Of a DNA stretch of 25,772 bases, positions 21,259 to 25,772 are shown in pieces. Origin of the DNA: a virus. The notes beneath the pieces are model-generated. The model was not told where the DNA came from. It made no database searches and was given only the letters and a program-made list of their open reading frames with translations. A program made the position numbers and the translations under genes. Where the stretch lies: the IMG/VR virus record IMGVR_UViG_3300040771_000435, positions 1-25,772 of that record, one strand, 5' to 3'. Position 1 is the first letter of the stretch. Every line of letters starts with the position of its first letter.

Positions 21259-21410
21259 TTTCAGGTAGTTATAAATTAATATTATATAATTTTACATTTT
21301 TATCGATATAGTATGTATTTGTATCGATACTTTTATTATATTTGTCTTGTCAAATAATACAAATAGACATTACAATATGTGTGCCAACCTTGACAAGACA
21401 ATACAAATAT
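21259..21410 (+). promoter_or_regulatory. Divergent early control region (repressor/early operon)
   Basis: Two palindromes, TATCGATA (21301-21308) and GTATCGATAC (21321-21330), are operator candidates with 20-bp spacing. A -7 box TATATTTG at 21337-21344 points rightward; TTTG at 21318-21321 is only 15 bp upstream, so the -33 is non-standard. The 12-bp arms TTGTCTTGTCAA (21342-21353) and TTGACAAGACAA (21390-21401) form an inverted repeat, the left one overlapping the -7 box. ATACAAATA occurs forward at 21357 and 21401 and reversed at 21317. Several DNA-binding proteins probably act here. Confidence 0.7.
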
Positions 21411-21668
21411 ATGAAAAAGTTGATACAAATTGATCCCGTTGATGATGAAATGGCTTTGCTAGGTAATGCTGTTTTTATTTTGAACAACTATAAAAAAGTA
21501 GGTTTTGTAAAAAGAGAATCTTTTGTGGAGCTTATTATGGATGAAGATAAGTCTTATCATACACTGCAAGGGATGCAAAAATTAAACAATTTTTGGGCTG
21601 GTCGTGTAAAAGATAAGTCTTTGAATGAAGATTTAACTCGAATTCTTGAAAACATGAAATCTGAATAA
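21411..21668 (+). CDS. First early gene, Cro-like position
   Basis: The frame is open from 21342, but that would start inside the inverted repeat and -7 region; ATG 21411 gives an 85-residue protein beginning MKKLIQIDPVDDEMALLGN. The product is small and helical, with KRESFVELIMDEDKSYHTLQGMQKLNNFWAGRVKDKSLNEDL. The segment RESFVELIMDED-x4-TLQGMQKL could be a helix-turn-helix, but this is not certain. It is the first gene of the rightward early operon, facing the repressor, so a Cro-like or antirepressor role is an inference from position. Confidence 0.62.
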   Translation: MKKLIQIDPVDDEMALLGNAVFILNNYKKVGFVKRESFVELIMDEDKSYHTLQGMQKLNNFWAGRVKDKSLNEDLTRILENMKSE

Positions 21669-21670
21669 TC

Positions 21671-21982
21671 ATGGCAGCACCAAACTACATCAACGCAAAT
21701 GATTTCATTGAGACACTTAAGTCTCATGGACTTGTGATTGTTTCTATTCGGGAATTTGAAGCAGGAAAAGATTTGCTTCGTAAAAAGCTCATGCGTAGAA
21801 AAGCGCTTTCTCTTAAGGAAATTGCAGACAATAAACTACTTCCAGTTAAGGATAAAAAAACGGTGAATGACTGGATTTTAAACGGAAAAATAAAACCTAC
21901 CGAAACTTACCAAGAAGCAAATGGTTGTAAAAGAATTATGGTGTTAACCAGTGCAATAAGAAGATTAGGTTATGAAGACTGA
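21671..21982 (+). CDS. Helix-turn-helix protein, excisionase-like candidate
   Basis: 103 residues. It starts 2 bp after the preceding stop. The central part ALSLKEIADNKLLPVKDKKTVNDWILNGKIKPTETYQEANG matches the pattern of a winged helix or excisionase/MerR-type domain: L-S-x-x-E-I-A-x ... TVxxWIxxGKIK. The end (CKRIMVLTSAIRRLGYED) is basic. It could be the excision factor for the integrase, or a transcription regulator. No firm family assignment. It overlaps the next start. Confidence 0.65.
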   Translation: MAAPNYINANDFIETLKSHGLVIVSIREFEAGKDLLRKKLMRRKALSLKEIADNKLLPVKDKKTVNDWILNGKIKPTETYQEANGCKRIMVLTSAIRRLGYED

Positions 21983-22124
21983 TATAGTAAAAACTACTGC
22001 TGAAATAAAGGAAATCACTGTTATTGATGAAGTGGTTCTTAAATGTGAAGGTGTAAAGCTCTGCTTTCCTGAAGCGTATTTTGAAATGATAGAAACCTGT
22101 AAACTTTGTGAAAAATGTGTGTAA
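21972..22124 (+). CDS. Small cysteine-containing protein (50 aa)
   Basis: ATG 21972 overlaps the previous stop and TAA is at 22122-22124. The product is acidic, with five Cys; the C-terminal ETCKLCEKCV has a C-x2-C-x2-C cluster that could bind a metal. The overlap on both sides (the next ATG is at 22115) supports translational coupling and a real gene. Function unknown. Confidence 0.58.
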   Translation: MKTDIVKTTAEIKEITVIDEVVLKCEGVKLCFPEAYFEMIETCKLCEKCV

Positions 22125-22276
22125 TTCAATTAAATGCTCCTACAGTATTAAAAACGCCTGAAGAGCAATCGATTTTTAATCGCTATAAAAAGTGGTTGTA
22201 TGAGGATACGATACCTGATCACGTTGTTGAAAATTTTACAACTGAAGTTCGAAAATTTAAACGTAAAAATAAATAA
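22115..22276 (+). CDS. Small basic protein (53 aa)
   Basis: ATG 22115 lies inside the end of the previous gene; stop at 22274-22276. The product is basic and helical (NRYKKWLYEDTIPDHVVENFTTEVRKFKRKNK). No membrane segment. It might bind nucleic acid, given the basic C-terminus, but nothing specific is visible. The next gene starts 3 bp after the stop. Confidence 0.58.
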   Translation: MCVIQLNAPTVLKTPEEQSIFNRYKKWLYEDTIPDHVVENFTTEVRKFKRKNK

Positions 22277-22279
22277 ATC

Positions 22280-22444
22280 ATGGAAATAGTAAAGTTAATT
22301 TTTTGGTTTGTAATCATAGGTGTTGCATCCAGTATTTTGTTAATCACTTCTTGGTTTTTATTCTCTCTAGCAGTCGCTTTTTACAAGGTGTACTGCAAAA
22401 AAAATTCCAGTGATCCTGATTTGTATAACGGTAAACTAGATTAG
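22280..22444 (+). CDS. Single-span small membrane protein (54 aa)
   Basis: ATG 22280 to TAG 22442-22444. Residues about 5-36 are strongly hydrophobic (LIFWFVIIGVASSILLITSW and beyond), long enough for one or two membrane passes; the tail is charged and polar (YKVYCKKNSSDPDLYNGKLD). Tight spacing with neighbours supports it. Such early-operon membrane peptides can act in superinfection exclusion, but no evidence decides. Confidence 0.55.
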   Translation: MEIVKLIFWFVIIGVASSILLITSWFLFSLAVAFYKVYCKKNSSDPDLYNGKLD

Positions 22445-22446
22445 TC

Positions 22447-22527
22447 ATGTGTAAATTATATGATATAATATCGATGTTTTTATTTGGTGGGAAATCATGT
22501 ATGCCAAAAGAGTTTGCAAGTTTTTAA
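22447..22527 (+). CDS. Possible 26-residue peptide
   Basis: ATG 22447 starts 2 bp after the previous stop and TAA is at 22525-22527. The peptide (MCKLYDIISMFLFGG ... CMPKEFASF) has two Cys and no recognisable domain. Gene-like spacing is the only support. The next gene starts 25 bp later. It may be chance. Confidence 0.32.
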   Translation: MCKLYDIISMFLFGGKSCMPKEFASF

Positions 22528-22552
22528 GTAGTAACTAAATAAATAAATATAA

Positions 22553-22972
22553 ATGGAAAAACACATTTTACAAGGTGAAAGTGCCAGCGATCGCCTGGAA
22601 CAGTTGAAAAATTCGGCTGAAAAAGTAGAGTCATTCTCTTATCCAAGGGAATTGTCTACTGGCGAAATTCAGGAACTACAATCGCACTTGTCACAGGACA
22701 TGATTACTGTGGATCAGGAAGAACAAAAATTAAAGGTTGCAAAAGAGATTTTTAAAGCAGCTACAAAACCAGTAAAGCAAACCATTGCTAAAAACTTGCA
22801 AATGATTCGAACGCAGGTTGAAGAAGTTACTGAAGATGTCTATTTATTAAAAGACATCGAAGAAAGTAAAATGGGGTATTACTCTAAAGAAGGGAAGCTT
22901 GTTTTTGAGCGCAACCTTCGCCCTGAGGAACAACAGTATAGTATTACAGATCATTTAAGAAAAGCGCAATAA
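22553..22972 (+). CDS. Coiled-coil protein of unknown function in the early operon
   Basis: 139 residues, acidic and helical. Heptad-like runs cover about 30-100 (LSTGEIQELQSHLSQDMITVDQEEQKLKVAKEIF, then KNLQMIRTQVEEVTEDVYLLKDI). The end switches to beta (MGYYSKEGKLVFERNLRP). It lies 2 bp before the DUF2303-like gene, and these two often appear together in phage early regions, possibly with recombination or replication functions. I do not recognise a family name. Confidence 0.7.
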   Translation: MEKHILQGESASDRLEQLKNSAEKVESFSYPRELSTGEIQELQSHLSQDMITVDQEEQKLKVAKEIFKAATKPVKQTIAKNLQMIRTQVEEVTEDVYLLKDIEESKMGYYSKEGKLVFERNLRPEEQQYSITDHLRKAQ

Positions 22973-22974
22973 TC

Positions 22975-23685
22975 ATGGAACAAGAATTGAAAATTACCGT
23001 AGAAAACGGTGTGAAAGAATTGGTGATCTTGAATGGTCAGGCGGCACCTGTTTATTACGAAAAAAGTTTTGATGTAAAAGATGCTTCGATTGCGGCAGTA
23101 CATGAATTTTTAGTAAAAAAAGGAATTGAAAACGAAGATGTTGTAAACTCTAAAGTTGAGTTTTCATATACTGATTTGTTTTTGAACTTGTATTATTCTA
23201 TTCGTAGAAGAAATCCTGACACTATTAAAGGAGTTTTGAAGTTGCATCCTGATTTAAAGAAATTTGATATTAATGGATCTAAAACCTACAACACTTTTGA
23301 ATTAGCTGATTTTATAAAAATGAATCGTCATTATTTTGAAAACAAAGAATACGCAATGAAATTAGTTTCTGAATTGCGTGGTTTTGAAGGTAAGGTAAAT
23401 AGAGATATTGAAGCTAAAGCAGATACTAGAGGTAATGCAAAGATGTTGATTAATCAGGTTGTGGAATCTAATATTCCAGCGGGATTTCATTTAGTACTTC
23501 CTGTTTTTGTTGGCCAAGAAAAAGTAAGGCTGGCGGTTGAGATAAATATTACTTCAGATTTTAGTTGCTCATTAATTTCTCCTGATTTAAAACAATTAAT
23601 TGATGAAGAAACGAAAGTGATCATTGGTGGTGAATTGGATAAAATCAAATTATTACATCCAGATTTGAAAATTTTTGAATTGTAA
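22975..23685 (+). CDS. DUF2303-like (YfdQ-type) protein
   Basis: 236 residues. The order of segments matches DUF2303: TFELADFIKMNRHYF (about 108-122), then AMKLVSELRGFEGKVNRDIEAKADTRGN, where a helix is followed by a strand, then the PAGFHLVLPVFVGQEKVRLAVEINI strand pair with the IPxxFxLxxPVFxG pattern, then a C-terminal beta segment (CSLISPDLKQLI). The family is common in phage early operons; its function is unknown, although association with replication or recombination genes is frequent. Assignment rests on pattern memory, not a search. Confidence 0.7.
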   Translation: MEQELKITVENGVKELVILNGQAAPVYYEKSFDVKDASIAAVHEFLVKKGIENEDVVNSKVEFSYTDLFLNLYYSIRRRNPDTIKGVLKLHPDLKKFDINGSKTYNTFELADFIKMNRHYFENKEYAMKLVSELRGFEGKVNRDIEAKADTRGNAKMLINQVVESNIPAGFHLVLPVFVGQEKVRLAVEINITSDFSCSLISPDLKQLIDEETKVIIGGELDKIKLLHPDLKIFEL

Positions 23686-23689
23686 AATC

Positions 23690-24010
23690 ATGAATACAAC
23701 CACTTTCAACCTTGAAAAAGCCAAAATAATAGAAGATGCCGTGTGTATGGAGTTTGGTTGTAGTATTTACGAAATCGTGTGTTTCAAGAATACTTTTTTC
23801 AAGAAAGTGGTTGTTTTTCTTTTGTCGAAAGTTCATGGTTATAATAAGCGAAATATTGGGCACAAGTACCAAATCACTTACTTATATGTGCCTACAGTAG
23901 TAGAAGAACTGGAATGGCAGTTTAAGAATGTAGAAGCGTTCCAGGTGGCGATTAATAATGTTTGTAAAAAAATAGGATATGAGCAGAATTTGGACTTTGC
24001 AGGAAGATAA
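23690..24010 (+). CDS. DnaA domain IV-like DNA-binding protein
   Basis: The frame is open from 23675, but ATG 23690 lies after the previous stop and is preferred, giving 106 residues. VCMEFGCSIYEIVCFKNTFFKKVVVFLLSKVHGYNKRNIGHKYQI resembles the DnaA C-terminal helix-turn-helix: V-x4-F-x-I, a basic linker, a hydrophobic helix, then xxIGxxY. It has no ATPase domain. In Bacteroidota phages such mini-DnaA proteins are found near replication genes. The last 32 bp overlap the HNH nuclease gene. Function (origin or DNA binding) is inferred; resemblance is moderate. Confidence 0.6.
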   Translation: MNTTTFNLEKAKIIEDAVCMEFGCSIYEIVCFKNTFFKKVVVFLLSKVHGYNKRNIGHKYQITYLYVPTVVEELEWQFKNVEAFQVAINNVCKKIGYEQNLDFAGR

Positions 24011-24716
24011 TATTTTGCGTGAAAAATATCCTGATTTATTGACTTCTGATTTGATGAAGTTTTTACCAGGAAGGACATATTCAAGCATTACGGGTCACGC
24101 AAATGTTTTAGGAATAAAGAAAAGCGATTTGTTTTTTTCTCTTGGTATGGGTGGTCGAATATCTAATAGCAATAACATTGGTATCGATACTAGATTTAAA
24201 ATAAATAAACCTGGTTGGAATAAAGGCAAAAAACAAAGTGATTACATGTCTCCTGAAAAAATAGAGCGAACAAAAGCGACTCGATTTAAAAAAGGTCAAG
24301 ATCCACACAATACGGTTCCTATAGGAACAGAACGAATTTCGAAAGATGGTTATGTTGAAATAAAAATAAGGCATTTAAAAAATGGGGATGCTAATAATAA
24401 AAATTTTGTTTCGAAGCATCGAATGATTTACCAAGAACACTTTGGTCCAATACCGGACAATTATAATGTGGAATTTATTGATGGTAATAGAATGAATTTC
24501 GAGCCTTCAAATTTTATTTTAAGAAGTAAAACAGAAAACTTTTTAAAAAATACAATGTCGGACGCTTCTGTTGTGAAACGTTTTTTAGGAGTAAAGGAAC
24601 CGGAGTTGGTTGATCGAATTATCAAGGACATGCCGGAAGTTATAAATCTAAAAAGGAATGCGATTAAATTAAACCAAAAACTAAATAAAAAAGAAAATGC
24701 AAAATCTACTAAATAA
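23979..24716 (+). CDS. HNH endonuclease with N-terminal Myb/SANT-like domain
   Basis: 245 residues. RIWTLQEDNILREKYPDLLTSDLMKFLPGRTYSSI is a Myb/SANT-like helix-turn-helix (W-x-EED-x-L ... GRTxxSI). A basic region with FKINKPGWNKGKKQS and RFKKGQDPHN then leads to the HNH core: IGTERISKDGYVEIKI, KHRMIYQEHFGPIPDN and YNVEFIDGNRMNFEPSNF. The central HNH His is replaced by Phe (VEF-IDGN), a variant I know from similar phage HNH proteins. It is a free-standing nuclease, typical of homing endonucleases, overlapping its upstream neighbour by 32 bp. It may be a mobile nuclease or a phage function; activity cannot be judged. Confidence 0.82.
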   Translation: MSRIWTLQEDNILREKYPDLLTSDLMKFLPGRTYSSITGHANVLGIKKSDLFFSLGMGGRISNSNNIGIDTRFKINKPGWNKGKKQSDYMSPEKIERTKATRFKKGQDPHNTVPIGTERISKDGYVEIKIRHLKNGDANNKNFVSKHRMIYQEHFGPIPDNYNVEFIDGNRMNFEPSNFILRSKTENFLKNTMSDASVVKRFLGVKEPELVDRIIKDMPEVINLKRNAIKLNQKLNKKENAKSTK

Positions 24717-25143
24717 ATTAAACGGAAAAGCTTTTAAGTACTGCGGAAAAACCTGCATAGTAAAAGAGACGAAAATTGTGAATCAAAGAGCAGTGATACT
24801 TACTGATGGGCAGTCATTTGTGAAAACAAATTCGGAGCTGGAAGCTTTTATGGATGATATTGAGATCGTGAAAATAGAAAAAACAACTGCAATAGCAGCT
24901 CCTGCAAAGTCTTTCAATCAACCGGATGAATTAGTAGTGAAACCATCGCCTTTGCAAGCTGAAATTGTCGTGGATGAGAGTACTGCTCAGAAGGTTTCGA
25001 ATAAGCTTATGGAGGTTTTTGATATGTTATCTGACGCTCCAACTGAAGAGACTTATAAAAAAGCTCAGGCGATGGTTAATGTATCGAATTCTATCGTGGC
25101 GGTGCAAATGGCTCAGATTAAGTTTTTATCGCTTAAAAAGTAA
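24697..25143 (+). CDS. Hypothetical early protein (148 aa)
   Basis: Overlaps the HNH gene by 20 bp. Residues 1-55 are a compact beta domain (GKAFKYCGKTCIVKETKIVNQRAVILTDGQSFVKTNSELEAFMDD), then an Ala/Pro-rich linker (about 62-85), then a helical C-terminus (AQKVSNKLMEVFDMLSDAPTEETYKKAQAMVNVSNSI). No recognised family, and no catalytic motif. It sits directly before the replication initiator, so a replication accessory role is possible. Confidence 0.72.
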   Translation: MQNLLNKLNGKAFKYCGKTCIVKETKIVNQRAVILTDGQSFVKTNSELEAFMDDIEIVKIEKTTAIAAPAKSFNQPDELVVKPSPLQAEIVVDESTAQKVSNKLMEVFDMLSDAPTEETYKKAQAMVNVSNSIVAVQMAQIKFLSLKK

Positions 25144-25147
25144 TATT

Positions 25148-25772
25148 ATGGACCACTTCAAACTGCTTCGGGATTTTTGGGATTTTGCGTTTGAAAATCC
25201 TGAGAAAATATCGCCAAATCATTGCGCCTTGTATTGTTTTATAATTAATCATTCCAATCGATTAGGGCAAAAGATAAAATTAGGTTTACCTACAGAAATG
25301 GCAAAAGAAGCGATTGGAATAAAATCTTACAATACTTATATCAATACTCTTAACGATTTAGTTGGCTGGGGTTTTATAAAACTGTTAGAACGAAGCAAAA
25401 ATCAGTACAGTTCTAATATAGTTGCTTTATCATATTTTGATAAAGCACTTGATAAAGCACTTGATAAAGCAATGTTAATGCAGCAAAGAAAGCAAAGTGA
25501 AAGCAGTAGTGAAAGCATTAGTGAAAGCATTAGTAGTATAGATAAACTAATAACTAATAAAGAAGAACTAATAACTAAGAGAGAAGAAAGAGAAAATTTC
25601 GCTCTCTCTTTTTTAGAAATTAATCATCCTTCAGATCATGAAGTTTTAACGATGCAATTCAAGAAGCAAATAAATGATTATGAAAAGTTTTTGCAAATGT
25701 TTGAAGCGACTATTGAGCAAGAAGGATTGGAATTTAAAAAAAATGTAATCGTAGGGCGTTTTAAAAAATATG
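25148..25772 (+). CDS. Replication initiator/DnaD-like protein (cut by window end)
   Basis: ATG 25148 opens a frame that reaches the right edge (208 codons). The N-terminal domain is a winged helix as in phage replication initiators of Bacteroidota: FWDFAFENPEKISPNHCALYCFIINHSNRLG, GLPTEMAKEAIGIKSYNTYINTL and GWGFIKLLERSKNQY. A low-complexity linker with DNA repeats follows (DKALDKALDKA, SESSSESISESISS), then a helical domain beginning DHEVLTMQFKKQINDYEKFLQMF. The layout matches initiators such as lambda O that carry their origin inside the linker. Downstream part lies outside the window. Confidence 0.78.
   Translation, partial: MDHFKLLRDFWDFAFENPEKISPNHCALYCFIINHSNRLGQKIKLGLPTEMAKEAIGIKSYNTYINTLNDLVGWGFIKLLERSKNQYSSNIVALSYFDKALDKALDKAMLMQQRKQSESSSESISESISSIDKLITNKEELITKREERENFALSFLEINHPSDHEVLTMQFKKQINDYEKFLQMFEATIEQEGLEFKKNVIVGRFKKY
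25439..25578 (+). other. Candidate replication origin inside the initiator gene
   Basis: Three sets of direct repeats: GATAAAGCACTT three times (last copy 9 bp) at 25439-25471 with 12-bp period; AGTGAAAGCA(G/T)T three times at 25496-25531 with 12-bp period; and AACTAATAACTAA twice, at 25545-25557 and 25566-25578, in a very AT-rich stretch. Iterons followed by an AT-rich zone inside an initiator gene is the lambda ori design. Confidence 0.5.

Noticed and set aside
25439-25531. CRISPR-like array
   Set aside because: Repeats are 12 bp, directly adjacent without spacers, and lie in frame in a coding linker.
25577-25615. AAGAGAG / CTCTCTT hairpin followed by T run
   Set aside because: Long loop, low-complexity purine/pyrimidine tracts inside an open coding frame; not a credible terminator.

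Overview
The window is most of the genome of a temperate, tailed phage with an HK97-type head and, from its gene content, a long non-contractile (siphovirus-like) tail. The host looks like a member of the Bacteroidota, most likely Flavobacterium or a close relative. Grounds: the DNA is very AT-rich, Shine-Dalgarno sites are weak or absent, the Bacteroidota -7 promoter element TAnnTTTG occurs at key places, two proteins start with Flavobacteriia-style signal peptides, and the integrase and replication proteins look like Bacteroidota types. No host housekeeping gene is present.

Layout. 1-1830: end of the large terminase, then four very small genes, one of them split by an apparent -1 frameshift. 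1831-8380: head and neck module (portal, prohead protease, capsid, small acidic protein, gp6-like connector, head-tail joining protein, gp10-like protein, tail terminator, tail tube), then the tail-assembly chaperone pair made by a lambda-like programmed -1 frameshift (G GGA AAG followed by a GAAA-loop hairpin), then a strong terminator. 8390-17007: tape measure, a large tail-tip protein and fibre-related proteins; the main fibre begins with a Sec-type signal peptide. 17011-18950: lysis cassette (small membrane peptide, holin-like protein, membrane plus coiled-coil protein, CHAP endolysin, spanin-like protein), then a terminator. 18951-19276: a phage attachment site carrying the 3' half of a tRNA-Arg(UCU) gene. 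19277-21258: tyrosine integrase, with a convergent secreted-protein gene and a CI-type repressor on the other strand. 21259-21410: divergent control region. 21411-25772: early genes (Cro- and excisionase-like DNA-binding candidates, a run of small ORFs, a DUF2303-like protein, a DnaA-domain-IV-like protein, an HNH nuclease, and a replication initiator cut by the window end that carries an iteron-like origin candidate).

Two inferences tie the region together. First, the att site lies directly between the lysis genes and the integrase, and only the 3' half of the tRNA is present. This is the attP arrangement of a free or circular phage genome, not an integrated prophage end. Second, the starts of the portal unit and the tape-measure unit share a compound element: a palindrome GTTGAATTATTCAAC centred exactly 30 bp upstream of a TACTTTTA -7-like box. 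The spacing is identical although the DNA between has diverged. The second copy lies immediately after a terminator. I read this as a phage-specific, probably activator-dependent late promoter; it is the most novel signal in the window.
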